Origin: Flaccisagitta enflata | Lineage: Eukaryota; Chaetognatha; Sagittoidea; Aphragmophora | Length of the DNA: 64,000 bases | NCBI GenBank assembly: GCA_965153355.1 | Contig: OZ231127.1 | Location: forward strand, 75,516,001-75,580,000 | Reading direction: 5' to 3' | Shown: positions 50,267 through 63,875 of the stretch, piece after piece | Numbering within the stretch: the first letter of the stretch is position 1 | Layout: each line of letters starts with the position of its first letter | Translations under genes and position numbers: made by a program | The notes under the pieces: generated by a model | What the model was told of the DNA's origin: nothing | What the model saw: only the letters and a program-made list of their open reading frames with translations | The model's database searches: none

Positions 50267-50862
50267 AGTGGGAGAGACAGAGACATAGATAGAGACAAAG
50301 AAGAAAACAGAAAGAGACGGCCAAAAGGAGAGGGGGGGGGGTTTATGACGATGATGATCAATGAGATGGCTGTAGTGTGGTAGCAGATTGATCAGTGTTG
50401 GGGGATACCGTGCAGAGCGGTAGGGGGAGTTGGACTATAGTATCATAGTCGATGTCCAGTGGCAGGGGGGGGGGGTTGATGCCAGGCAATAATGTATCAC
50501 TGATTTTCATTGATGTGTGAAGTGTTCTGGGGGTAGTAGTGATAATTTCAGGGTTGGCGATAGTCGTTTGACCAGTATTAGGGGGAGGGGGGTGTGCCTG
50601 AGATAAAAAGGAGTGGGGTTCGAGTTTAAAGCTCAAGCACCCCACAGCAAGGCGCCACTACGTGAGCGAGGCCCTACTGATAAATGAAAAGGCATGGGGT
50701 TTTCTGGGTATCATGAATATATTGCTCAGAGAAGGCCCGGGGGCAGACCGAGAGAGAAGCTGTCAGATCGAGCTGCTTTTATACTGGCGAGAGAGGAAGA
50801 AGGAGGAGGAAGATGAGGAGAAGGAAGGAGAAGAGAGAGAGAAGCATCGTCTTCTCGGTTGA
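50267..50862. other. Unassigned G/A- and GT-rich DNA left of BEL-3
   Basis: It contains G runs (50332, 50466, 50581) and purine-rich stretches. No supported gene. Confidence 0.5.
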
Positions 50863-53800
50863 AGACCAAATTTGACAATTCGGTCAGTCATTGATGATGG
50901 TTCTCAGACCACATGGATTTTGCAAAAAACTGCAAAAATGTTAAAATTGCCCGTGATAAGGCGAGTGCTACTTGCTGTTGCAACAGCATTTTCAGGTGAA
51001 CACCGTGCACCTCAACTTCATGATGTGGTCAAGATCAGTCTTTGTACCAAAGATAACCGTTACTGTGAGATGGAAGCAGTAGTCTCTCCATCAGAGAAGC
51101 TCACAGTTGATATGGATGCAATCAGACTTGATCCTTGCACAGAATATCCTCATTTGGCGGACATTCAGTTTGCAGATGATTATCCACGTGATGCAACTGA
51201 AGTTGAGTTGCTAATTGGAAATGAATATGCTGATCACATACAGACTGGAAACAAGAGAGTTGGTAACCCAGGAGAGCCATGTGCAATCCAAACTTTGTTT
51301 GGTTGGGTCTTATCAGGTAGTATAAGACAGAATGTGTCACGCTTTACATCAACGAACCTGACACAGGTTGTGGCATTGGAAAATGTCTTGGAGAAATTTT
51401 GGAAATTGGAAGAATGCCCAAATCCAAACTCCAAAATCAAAAATCTTGTTGATGAAAAGGTACATGAAAGAGAGTTCAAAGAAGACCATCACTTATGATG
51501 ATGTGAACCAACAGTACATGGTCAAAATTCCTTACAAGGAAGAGGTGAAAAAGTTGTCGGACAACTTTGTACCAACAAGAGCTCTGTATTGGAGCAGCAA
51601 AGCCATCTGAAAAATGGCCAGAAAAAGAGCTACTGTTCAAAAGATTTTTGACAAACAGTTTGATCTTGGTGTTCTAGAACTGGTCTCTAATGCTGACACT
51701 CCAGCTGGAGGTGTCCACTACCTACCTTGGCACTTGGTGCTTAGGCCAGGCCATCCAACAACACCCGTGAGGATTGTGAAAAATACCTCATTCAAGGGAA
51801 GATTTGGCATTTCGCTGAACAGTGCCCAGCACGTTGGGCCAAATTTGTTGCCAGATATCGTTGGATCAATTCTACGCTTTCGATCACGAAAAATTGCATT
51901 CGTGTCTGATGTCAAAAAGATGTTTTGGCAGATAAAGATACCAGTTGAACAACAAGACCTTCATCGAATCATCACACCCAAGGGGATAGCTCGCCAAACG
52001 AGTGTTATGTTTGGTGAGTCTTCATCTCCATTCTTGTCCATGGCAACTTGTGAATACCACGCTCAGCGTGATGACATCCAACAAAAATTCCCAAAAGCTT
52101 GTGAGTTTGTCGTAAACGAGCTCTACATGGTCGATGTGCCTGGAGGATGCGATTCAATTTGATATGTTGTTGATATTCTCACTCAAATCAAAAACTTTTT
52201 TAGGTCTATGCACATGAAAGTGCACAAAATCAACAGCAACAACAAGGAGTTGTTGAACATGATTGAGGGGACTGATGATAGTGAAGAAGCTGCAGTTCTT
52301 GGCTTGCAGTGGCATACAAATCATGACTCTCTCCGCGTCCCCAACAAAAAAGGTAGGACAAAGAACTCCAACCACCAAGAGGGAATTTTTGCAAAAGTAA
52401 CTCCTTCTGGGACCCTATTGGTGGCAGGAGACCTCTTATCTGCAAAGGGAAGATGATAATGCAGAAGATATGGCAACTAGGTTCTGATTGGGACCAGCTT
52501 CTATCTGATGAGTTGGAGCGTGAAGTGGAAAAATTCAGAAAAGCAACTGTTGTTGACTTTGAAATTCCTCGGTTCTTTGGCAACCCTACTGTTCTTCACA
52601 TCTTTGTAGATGCCAGCGAATCAGCATATGCCGCGTTGTGCATATGCATTTTCTGAAGAGGCTCTTGCTTTCTCATGTCCAAGACAGAGGAAGTAAACCC
52701 ATCACAAAGTCCTCTCCTCCCCATGGGTGCTGAGAGCAGTGGTTGGCTCACAGCTCCACCTTTCTCACGAGGAAGTTTCAAATCTAGAGTTGAGACTTTC
52801 TTGTGGACAGATTCTATTGCGCTTAGGTGGATTGAATCTTCTTCAGCACGCTACAAACCCTTTGTTGGGAACAGGATTGCAGAAATCCAACGGACATGCG
52901 GCAGGCATGGCGTTAAATGCATGTGGGTGCCTGGGGACGATAACCCTGCAGATATCCCATCCAGGGGCATTTGGTCTTTGGATGAAAAACAATCCAAGCT
53001 TTGGATTGAGGGCCCTGAATTCATCAAAACAGGTGATTGGCCGAATCAGCCTGTGATGGAAAAGTCAAATATTGAACAAAGGAAAGTGGCTGTCAATATC
53101 ACACAGGTTCGTGAACCTGTCATCAGTTTGGAACGTTACAGCTCTTTGGAAAAACTGGTGCGGATCATGATGTACGTGATTCGCTTTTGTAGCCCTTTGG
53201 GGGCGAGGGCGAATGAATCCATTGCTCAACAGCGGAAAAGGGCATTAGCAAAGCTCATCAGCCAAGAGCAAAAAACCTTCTTCTCTGAAGAATATGAATG
53301 CCTTCAGAAGAATCGTGCCATTCCACGAAACTCTCGATTGATCAAATTCAATCCAATCTTGGAAGATGGTTTTCGATCAAATGATGGAAGAGTGACAAAA
53401 ACATCATCTATTCCAAACAAATCCCATCTCCTTGACTTCTCATCAGAGATGTTCATCTCAAATCTTCATACGGGATCAAACCAGACGTTGGCAATTTTGC
53501 GTCAAAAATATTGGGTCATCAAAGGAATGACAGCCGTGAAACAAAACACAATCTTACCTGCTGTAGCAAGCGGATCAACAAGCCAATGTGTCAACAAATG
53601 ATGGCTGATTTACCAGATTTCAGGAAAACGGCGTTGCCACCTTTCTCTTATGTCGGACTTGATTACGCTGGACCTCTTCTCATCAAACCATGGAGAGATT
53701 CAACTTCTCAGGCGGAGAAGCGTTGGATTTGCCTCTTTACTTGTGCATCAACCCGTGGTGTACATTTGGAGATTGTGAATGATCAGTCCACTGAAGAATT

Positions 53801-54495
53801 TTTGATGGCATTCGCGCGTTTTTCCTCTCGACGAGGAAAACCCCTCAACATCTACAGCGACAATGCTTCAACGTTCAAAAAGGCAGCAAAGGAATTGCCT
53901 GACGTGATTTGGCAATTCAATCCACCAGCCGCTCCTTGGTGGGGAGGCTTCTGGGAACGCCTTGTGAGAAGCATCAAAACCCCGATGAAGAAAGTTTTAG
54001 GACAATCTCTCATCACCAACAAGGAACTTTACGCTCATCGTGAATTGAAAAGGCAAATCAACTCCCGTGCCACCGATAGTGGATGACCCGGATCAAGTTC
54101 TGCTTAGTCCTGCTGAGATGCTTATCGGCAGACCTCTTCAACAACCCACGGACCCATGGCTGGACATTCCTCCGTCCAAAACGGCATTCTCTGCGAGACT
54201 GAAGTATCTCAAAAGTCTTCAGGAGAATTGGACAAAACGATGGGTAAACAAGTACGTACCCACGCTTCAACCACGTCAAAAGTGGCATCAAGGATCGAAA
54301 AACATCACTCCTGGATCTCTTGTTCTTCTCAAGAAAGAAAATCTCAAACGTCATCTTTGGCCCTTAGCTAGGGTTAAGGAAACTCATGTAGGTCGTGATG
54401 GACATGTTCGCTCTGTCACACTTCAAGATAACAAAGGAAAAACAATCAAGAGACCAATACAGAATTTGGTCTTACTCGAAGGATGTGAAGATTAA
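50863..54495 (+). pseudogene. pol: BEL-3 pol pseudogene
   Basis: Frames corresponding to BEL-2 residues ~649-1864 are split by indels and stops near 51470, 51597, 52160, 52380, 52640-52760, 53440-53570 and 54045. The RT active site reads YMVD instead of YMDD (near 52128), losing a catalytic aspartate by one substitution. Integrase motifs GLDYAGP, YSDNAST and FWERLV survive in separate frames. Non-functional as it stands. Confidence 0.92.
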
Positions 54496-54661
54496 CTGTG
54501 ATGTCTAACTTTTGTTTTTAGATCAACGTCAATCAATTATTGAATCAATTATTATGTTTTTATCTTTTGAAAAAACCTCAAATCGGTTTGGGGCGGGCTC
54601 TCATAGCGATTAGCAATTTAAAGAAAAGAAACTGTATCTCTGTAAAAGCACTTTTGATAAT

Positions 54662-54895
54662 TCATACTGTATTAAGAATTTGTCCTTCGTAAGTTTTCTC
54701 AACGTATTCTTTCTCCCGTTTAAAAGTCAAATTCCTTTCTGACTGGTCAATTCTCATTTTCTCCTTTTCGTAAGAATCACGTTGCCTTTTCAATTTGGCG
54801 GCCTTCGTCTTTATTTCAGTCTTTATTCCAATGCCGCCTAAGAATAACAATTGTTGCCAATAAAGAATGTAATCTTTCTTTTTAGTCGCGTGCAC
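54662..54895 (-). other. Antisense ORF in the BEL-3 LTR
   Basis: This third copy of the Lys/Arg/Glu-rich antisense frame (IKTEIKTKAAKLKRQRDSYE) ends at the same ILNTV stop. Its upstream end here runs into the inserted (GTCY)n element. Confidence 0.35.
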
Positions 54896-55241
54896 GCGAC
54901 TCTACAACCCGCTTTGTCGGTCCGTCCGTCCGTCGGTCCGTCGGTCCGTCCGTCCGTCACACTTTACTTTTTTGTACTATAACGTCAACTCTTAGGTCAT
55001 TTTAAGTCATTTTAAGTCATTTATAGTTATTCTAAGTCATTTTGAGTCAGTCTAAGTCATTTTAAGTCATTTAAAGTCATTTTAAGTTATTTTAAGTTAT
55101 TTTTGTTTTTTTGTTTTTTTAGTCATTTTAAGTCAATTTTGGTCATTTTAGGTCATTCTAAGTCATTGAAAGTCATTCTAAGTCATTCTAAGTCACTCTT
55201 TGTCTGTAAGTCTTGCACGCAACTTATAGGTGTTGGCCTTG
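54884..55241 (+). mobile_element. (GTCY)n element, 358 bp, exact insertion into BEL-3 LTR
   Basis: The uninterrupted BEL-2 LTR reads CTTTTTGTAATAAC. Here CTTTTT is followed by AGTCGCGTGCACGCGACT, CTACAACCCGCTTTGTCGGT, a (GTCC/GTCG)n run, then a TCATTTTAAG 10 bp minisatellite (54990-55198), then TTGCACGCAACTTATAGGTG, TTGGCCTTG and finally TTGTAATAAC. The filled/empty comparison fixes the ends and suggests TT as target or duplication. Insertion at TT, a (GTCY)n core, a terminal palindrome and internal minisatellite are hallmarks of Helentron-associated elements. No coding content. Confidence 0.8.
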
Positions 55242-55471
55242 TTGTAATAACTTTTTCTTTCTATTTTATGTTTTCTTGTTTAATTGAAATTTGGAATGAT
55301 TCACTTACATAAAATCCTTCGTAAAGAAAAGAACTCTGGACTTTTTATTTCTCCCTTTTGTGGAAAAAAGGGAAATTGAATCTCTGCAATTCTCCGTCGA
55401 TAAATTGTGGAAACAAAGACGCTTAATTCTGCAGTTTGGTTATAACTACAGATAGATACTTAAAAGAGATA

Positions 55472-55475
<4 letters not shown>

Positions 55476-55551
<76 letters not shown>
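55476..55551. repeat. (CT)n microsatellite in the BEL-3 LTR
   Basis: A CT run occupies the same place as 36300-36391 in the BEL-2 3' LTR. Confidence 0.95.
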
Positions 55552-55552
<1 letters not shown>

Positions 55553-55793
55553 CAGAATCCCGCAACTCGACTACAATCACAATTCCCAATTGCTCCCGTT
55601 TGAAATTGATAACCTCAGCAAAATAAAAGGAGTGAAACTGATTTAAATCCTCGAAACTCAAATATCTTCAATCAGCTTTATCTTCTATTATTTTGTCATC
55701 CTATCAACAGCAGGTTTATTATAACCAACCCCTCCAATTATTTTAAGGGTAAAGCAGGCCCGCAAAATCAGATTTAGCTTTTTTGGGCAGCGG

Positions 55794-55852
55794 CCGTCCG
55801 TCCGTCCGTCCGTCCGTCCGTCCGTCCGTCCGTCCGTCCGTCCGTCCGTCCA
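55794..55852. repeat. (CCGT)n microsatellite
   Basis: About 14 uninterrupted CCGT units follow TTTTTTGGGCAGCGG, an FB outer motif. The pure repeat suggests recent expansion of a (GTCY)n core. Confidence 0.9.
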
Positions 55853-56554
55853 CTATATTTTTCTATTTTCTTCATTTTCTTTGTTACCGATGCTCCAATT
55901 CCGATGCCCGTGACTTTCTGAGGCCTGTTTACTATTTTTTAGATATATTGGAAAGAAAAAAGCGCCGGGTGGGGATACTAAAGCCATTTTCTGCGCATTC
56001 CATGAGCGCTACTATGTACTTAAGGTTTAAATAGTGTTAAATTGTGTTTTGCTAATTGAGTTTTATGATTTGGTACTGTAAAAAGTTATATGACACAGTG
56101 CAAGATCGCGTGAAATTTGGCATTCACCAAGGTCAAAAAATTTAGTTATCATGAAACAATTTTTTCTTCAATTGTTGTTTAATATATTACTTTGTGATAA
56201 CAAAACAAAAAAAATCAATGCAAAATCTGTTTTAGTTAGCTAAATATTAATGATTACATAATTGAATATGATTTATTCTGTTTCTTAGCTTTTTATTGTA
56301 TTTTTCAAGTTTTCTGCATCAAAAAATGTTTTAAAATGCTCTTGATATATTTTAGATAAGTAAAAAACATATAATAAAACATTTTTTATATAATTTTTTT
56401 CTGTTATTTACAATTTTATGCAAAATAAGTACAGAAAACAAACATTTTTTGCTTATTATGCATTGTGTCATGAAATGGTTTCTTTTCTATGAGATATTGT
56501 CTTGCAATTTAACATACAGCAATTGTCCATACATTCACGTAATCATGATTGTTA
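55853..56554. other. Unassigned AT-rich DNA
   Basis: No gene, termini or RNA signal visible. Confidence 0.5.
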
Positions 56555-56862
56555 TCACAAAGCTGTTCATTCATTCAATCATTCAATCATTTAGTCATTC
56601 ATTCATTTATTCATTCAATCATTCAGTGATTCATTCATTTTTTCATTCAATCATTCACAATTGTAACCATGACGTAGTAGTCATTACTGTTGTTGTTGCT
56701 GTTGTTGCTGTTGTTGTTGCTGTTGTTGTTGTTGTTATTGTTGTTGTTGTTGTTACCATTAGTATTATTAATTGGAACTTAGCTATTTGACCCCAGTCAT
56801 AATCACTATATTACCTATTATCATAGTATCAGTTGTTGTTGTTGTTGTTGTTGTTGTTGTTG
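56555..56862. repeat. ATTC/AATC tetramer run and (GTT)n microsatellites
   Basis: TCATTCAATCATTCAATCAT-type repeats (56568-56655), then (GTT/GCT)n (56690-56757) and a second (GTT)n (56832-56861). Confidence 0.95.
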
Positions 56863-56959
56863 AAACAAAGCCTCCGATCCTAACATTTCCGCATCCTAAG
56901 CTGTATTCCAAGTCACCAGCTCAAGATTCATGTTTTAACCCTTTGAATTCAAAGCTCCA

Positions 56960-57222
56960 GTCCAGCCTGGCCATGTAAGAGTGCAAGAACGCAAATTTCG
57001 GCCCCTGCCCACTTGTCCGCAACTTGTTTTGGCCGTGAAACTGGCCTTGTTATAATACTTACTACATATTTCTGTCTCCCTGCCCCCTTGGAATAGACAA
57101 GACCAAGTACGCCAAAAAGATGCGACATGCGGATTGTCGAATGAATGCGTTACCAACAGACACACAGATTGACCGACCGACGGATACAGCCAGTTATAGA
57201 AGTGCTTTGTTGCACCTGAAAA
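56960..57222 (+). mobile_element. Two (GTCY)n-element fragments
   Basis: The first (56975-57056) is a right end: GGCCCCTGCCCACTTGTCCG, then GCAACTTGTTTTGGCCGTGA and GGCCTTGTT. The second (57090-57222) has GACCGACCGACGGATACAGC and AAGTGCTTTGTTGCACCT, like 49662-49764. Confidence 0.5.
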
Positions 57223-57252
57223 TCTTATTTACCTGTCTAGTCTGTCCATCTT

Positions 57253-57254
57253 CC

Positions 57255-57328
<74 letters not shown>
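57253..57328. repeat. (CT)n microsatellite
   Basis: A near-perfect CT run after CCATCTTCCTCTCTCTG. Confidence 0.95.
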
Positions 57329-57330
<2 letters not shown>

Positions 57331-57627
57331 AGACAAACAGACCATCTGCCTCCGCATTTTTCCTCCCACCATAAGTTTCTAGGGCCTCGAAACTGGAAAC
57401 TTGCCAGACCAATTCTGATTAGGTTATTCAGATCTCAAATGGCAAAAAAACAGGTTTAAATGGGGTCAAATTAGCCGAAAACAGCCTTTTTTCTTAGATT
57501 ATCAGGGTTATTTAGAATTTTTAGCCTATCTCACTCAATCAAGTCAGAACTAGGACAAATATACTCATTGAGAGGTTTGGACACTAATACTGGGGTCATA
57601 AAAGGCCAAAAAACAGGCTTAAATAGT
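57329..57627. other. Unassigned DNA
   Basis: No supported gene. It contains GGCAAAAAAACAGG/GGCCAAAAAACAGG words that recur between the FB copies on the right (58525, 58620). Confidence 0.5.
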
Positions 57628-57875
57628 AATAGTCGCAAAAGTGTTAGATGGTCAGCGGTACCCATGCCCTGCCTTAGTAGGTTGTGGTTGTGGTTGAAGG
57701 GGGAGCAGGGCAGCGGCCCCAAAGGCTGGTAAATGGGCTTCAAGGCTTAGATATGGGCCTGGAGGTGGGGGGGGGGGGGTTTGGAGAAGGAGAATGAGGA
57801 GAAGGAGAAGGAGGAGGAGAAAATTCCCCTGTGTGAAAGCATAGGTCATCGACCCCTTCGGAGCCGCTGCTCAAA
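57628..57875. mobile_element. FB foldback element FB-f, short core
   Basis: It has the outer segment ATGGTCAGCGGTACCCATGC, AGCAGGGCAGCGGCCCCAAA, a short core, a GGAGAAGGAG tract, and the right arm CTGTGTGAAAGCATAGGTCA, then CGACCCCTTCGGAGCCGCTG. The left inner arm is deleted. Confidence 0.7.
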
Positions 57876-57895
57876 AATCTGCATTTTCACTTAAA

Positions 57896-58415
57896 TCTAG
57901 TCATCCAAGGATCGCACATGGTCAGCGGTACCCAATGCCCTGCTTAGAGTGATCAAGTGAAATAGTGGAGTGAGAGCAGGGCAGCGGCCCCAAAGGGTCG
58001 ATGTCTGTAGGACACAGGGAAATTTTCTGAGACATCCTAGAGCAGATCTGAAGTCGGGATGGCAGGGTGAGTCTAAAAGACCAGATGTGAGGTTTGGGGG
58101 GCAGGCTTGAGGGTCTAGAGAGGACAAGGTGAGGCCTGAAGAATTAATTTGAGGCCTGGAGGGCCGTTGAGGTCTGGAGGCTGATTTTGGGTCTTGAGGG
58201 AGATGAGGTCTGGAGAGCTGATTTGAGTTCTTGAGGGCTAAATTGATGTCTGAGAGGGCTAATTTGAGGACTTAGAGGGCCAAAATCAAACCTGAGACTG
58301 CAGACTTGAGGCTCCGATCGCCAAAGGGGGGGGACAGAAAGACGGATGAACAGACTTCGCAAAATTCCCCCCTGTGTCATACAGAACATCGGCCCTTTGA
58401 GGCCGCTGCCCAAAA
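57896..58415. mobile_element. FB foldback element FB-g
   Basis: Outer ATGGTCAGCGGTACCCAATG; left arm GCAGCGGCCCCAAAGGGTCG, then ATGTCTGTAGGACACAGGGA; core of GAGGTCTGGAGGGC-type repeats; right arm CCCCCTGTGTCATACAGAAC, then ATCGGCCCTTTGAGGCCGCT. Arms are clearly inverted though diverged. Confidence 0.75.
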
Positions 58416-58629
58416 ATCATTGTTACAGAGAATTTTTTTAACAATCTTACTCGATCCTTTCAAAACAAGGTCAACTGTACTGATTGAAAGCTCTTGACGA
58501 TGATAGTTTCCGGGGTGATAACAGGGCAAAAATAGGCCAAAAATGTGCTAAAGTGGCGGTAATCTGCATTTTAGTCTAAGAGATCATTAACACATAAAAC
58601 TTTTTCAACAAACAAGTCAAAAACAGGTC

Positions 58630-59120
58630 AAACAAGTCATCCAAGGATTGCACATGTTCAGCAATACCCAATGCCCTGCTTGGAGGGAACAGCTGAAAAA
58701 ATAGAGTGAGAGCAGGGCAGCAGCCCAAAAGGGCCAATGTCCTGTAGGACACAGGGGTGAATTTACTCACATCCATCTGTCCTGAGAGGTCAGATTTTAG
58801 GTTTGAAAGGGCAAATTTGAGGTCTCGGGGCCTATTTCAATCCAGAGGGCTGAATACAAGCCTGTGAGGATTGATTTATGGTCTCAGAGGGCTGATTTTG
58901 AGCCAAAGAGGCAAAGAAAGCTGATTTTGGATCTGATTAAGCCAATTTTGTATTTGAGTGTGATGATCTCAGGTCTGAGAGGGTTGATTTGGGCCTCTTA
59001 GGGCTGATTTCAAGTCTGAAAGAGCCAGATTACGAATTAGAGAGGGACCTACGGATGGACTGTAAGGAAAGTCACCTCTGTGTCCCACAGGATATTGGCC
59101 CTTTGGGGCCACTGCCCAAA
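58630..59120. mobile_element. FB foldback element FB-h
   Basis: Left arm GCAGCAGCCCAAAAGGGCCA, then ATGTCCTGTAGGACACAGGG; core repeats of GGTCTGAGAGGGCTGATTT type; right arm CCTCTGTGTCCCACAGGATA, then TTGGCCCTTTGGGGCCACTG. Confidence 0.75.
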
Positions 59121-61958
<2,838 letters not shown>

Positions 61959-62152
61959 TCAGTTGTGTGCTACGCGACTACATCCCGCTTGTCCGTCTGT
62001 CCGTCTATCCGTCAGTTGGTCAGTCAGTAGGTCCTCTTTCTATTTTTGAGCTTTTTTAGTTCACAGGCTTTTGCCTAAATACCCTAGTGACCTTGTTTAT
62101 CAGTGCCCCTGTCCACTTGCACGCAACTGGGGCAGCCGTGTATCCAGCCTCC
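61959..62152 (+). mobile_element. (GTCY)n element, degenerate full copy
   Basis: CAGTTGTGTGCTACGCGACT (broken palindrome), ACATCCCGCTTGTCCGTCTG and a (GTCY)n run, GCCCCTGTCCACTTGCACGC, ending GCAGCCGTGTATCCAGCCTC. Same order as 38801-39000. Confidence 0.65.
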
Positions 62153-62470
62153 AAGCAGGAGTCTCCATGTGTTATTGAATGCTACTCCCAAGCAATGCGC
62201 CACATTTGGTTTGGCTAAAAACGCTTTGAATCATGATTTTTTGTCATCTCGCTTCTCTTTTTGTGGCAACTTGCGTCAAAATTTTTTCTGCAGACTGCAA
62301 TGCAGTTGAACCAGAGAGTGGCTCTGTCCATCCTTAACTCACAAATGCTACAAAGCTCTGTCCATTCAACGGGGTCACCATATAGTTGTGGACGGGTTGG
62401 CAGGGGCATCCACGCCCCATGCCCCTCCCCAGCAACACACATACTCCAAAAAACAATCAAAACGCTTGTT

Positions 62471-62705
62471 TTTGGGCAGCGGCCCTGGAGGGGCCAATGA
62501 TCTATGATTCCACACAGGGCAATTTTCCATTTTCCGTCTTCCTCCCCCCCGCTTCAAATCAGCCCTCTTGGGCCTTGAATCAATCCTCTTCTGCCCTGAT
62601 ATCAACCCTTTCAGGCCTCAAATCAGCCCTGGTTTGAGGTTTTGGGGGGGGCGCGGATGGACAGACTGATGGACCGACCAATGGACCAACAGACCAACGG
62701 ACAAA
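62471..62705. mobile_element. FB fragment FB-i fused to a (GTCY)n-like run
   Basis: GGCAGCGGCCCTGGAGGGGC, then AATGATCTATGATTCCACAC, a core of TCAAATCAGCCCTCTTGGGC repeats with a local inversion at 62632, then GGATGGACAGACTGATGGAC-type repeats. The right FB arm is missing. Confidence 0.6.
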
Positions 62706-62893
62706 TAAATCCTCTCATGGAGTTGCATGTCTACTAAAAAGCAGATTAGGGATGCAAAGAAAGATACCTAGTTTACAATGATCTGATAATCACTTATTCT
62801 TAATCATCTAATAGGTAGGTTTTTCCTTCTTCGCTACTACTTTAAAAGAGATAAAGATAGCTACTAGTAAATTAACTGAAATAGCTATTTCGA

Positions 62894-63172
62894 GTTTCAA
62901 CCGTCCCACGAGGGAGTGAGCAAAATGAGCGCTAGGGTGGAAGGTGGTGGTTATGGGTGGATAGAGTTGAGATAGGCCTAGGAGCTTGATAGGTGGTTGT
63001 TCAGGGCCAGTGTAGTGAGTGAGCGAGCCTGTGAACAGAGTGAGCAAGCGGGCAAAGCAAAGCAAGCAAAGCGCTGCAGAGTGAGTGAGCGGAGTGAGCG
63101 GTGCGAGCGAACGAACATAGCAAGCAACCAAGTGGCCCGTTAAAAATGCGGTTGCCTGTGTCTAGAAACGCA
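62894..63172. mobile_element. Rearranged relative of the TTAGGG-ended element at 5715-5975
   Basis: It shares CGTCCCACGAGGGAGTGAGC, GTGAGTGAGCGAGCCTGTGA and the closing TCTAGAAACGC with the 5.7 kb copy, but has ~85 bp of unrelated DNA inserted near 62930. Confidence 0.55.
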
Positions 63173-63267
63173 GTATTGTGGATGAATTCACTGTCAGGCA
63201 CATCGATATTCATGAAATCACTAAACTCACTAACCAACCAACCTCTTACCCATTCCGTCATTTCACA

Positions 63268-63682
63268 GAACTGGGAGTTCTTTTGTTAGAAAACGATTAA
63301 AACCTTCACTCGTTTAAGGCAGAGGACGTCGATTCAAAAAGGTGTTCCAACATTCAAACAAATGCCGTCACTTTTTTCTCGGAAGTTTTGAAACAGAAAA
63401 CAAGTGACGCGGAGTCCCAATATTATTGCGGACGGGAGGGCAGGGGCGTCCAACCCCCATCCACGCACTAATACCCCCCCCCACACACAAACATATGCAA
63501 AAAGTATTCAAAAACGCTCATTTTTTCCACTTTTTGACTCGTGCTCACGGACCAACGGATGGACGGACCAACGGACGGACAAAGCCTCTTAGAGAATTGC
63601 GTGTCCGCAACAACACAAGTTATGTAACGAACCCAAGAGTAACGGAAAACCGCCTGCACCGATATGAAATATTAGTCTCTTC
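63268..63682. repeat. Second copy of the 7866-8283 module
   Basis: It matches from CTGGGAGTTCTTTTGTTAGA to ATATTAGTCTCTTCC and contains its own (GTCY)n insertion (63419-63612). It then runs uninterrupted into ATGGATATAGGAGAAGGGCC, which in the left copy lies beyond the 8284-9770 insertion. Confidence 0.85.
63419..63612 (-). mobile_element. (GTCY)n element, second subfamily
   Basis: Counterpart of 8016-8217, with the same GGCAGGGGCGTCCAACCCCC block, C/CA run and GGACGGACCAACGGACGGAC core. Confidence 0.65.
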
Positions 63683-63875
63683 CATGGATATAGGAGAAGG
63701 GCCCTTAGCATGAAGCTCTCTGAAGGATTTCATGTCAGAGAAAAGAGCCAGGCGAGGTAATTTTTATGACAACTTCTAGAAGACTTAAAATGATTAAGAA
63801 GGACTTAGAATGACTTTTAATGGCATTTGGAAAGGAGCTGTTAGCCCAAAAAGCTTAAAAATGCCGAATGAGTAA

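Larger units (their letters stand above)
50863..55736 (+). mobile_element. BEL-3: 5'-truncated copy of the BEL-2 family
   Basis: Homology to BEL-2 starts abruptly at 50863, matching about 32018 in BEL-2, just before the protease motif. It continues through pol, the 3' untranslated segment and one LTR (54606-55736). The 5' LTR, leader and gag are absent. The internal sequence is about as long as its BEL-2 counterpart but carries many substitutions and indels. Confidence 0.9.
54606..55736 (+). repeat. LTR of BEL-3, interrupted by a (GTCY)n element
   Basis: It matches 35781-36577 at both sides of an insertion at 54884-55241. The CT run lies at 55476-55551. The antisense frame (54662-54895) is kept. 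Confidence 0.88.
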
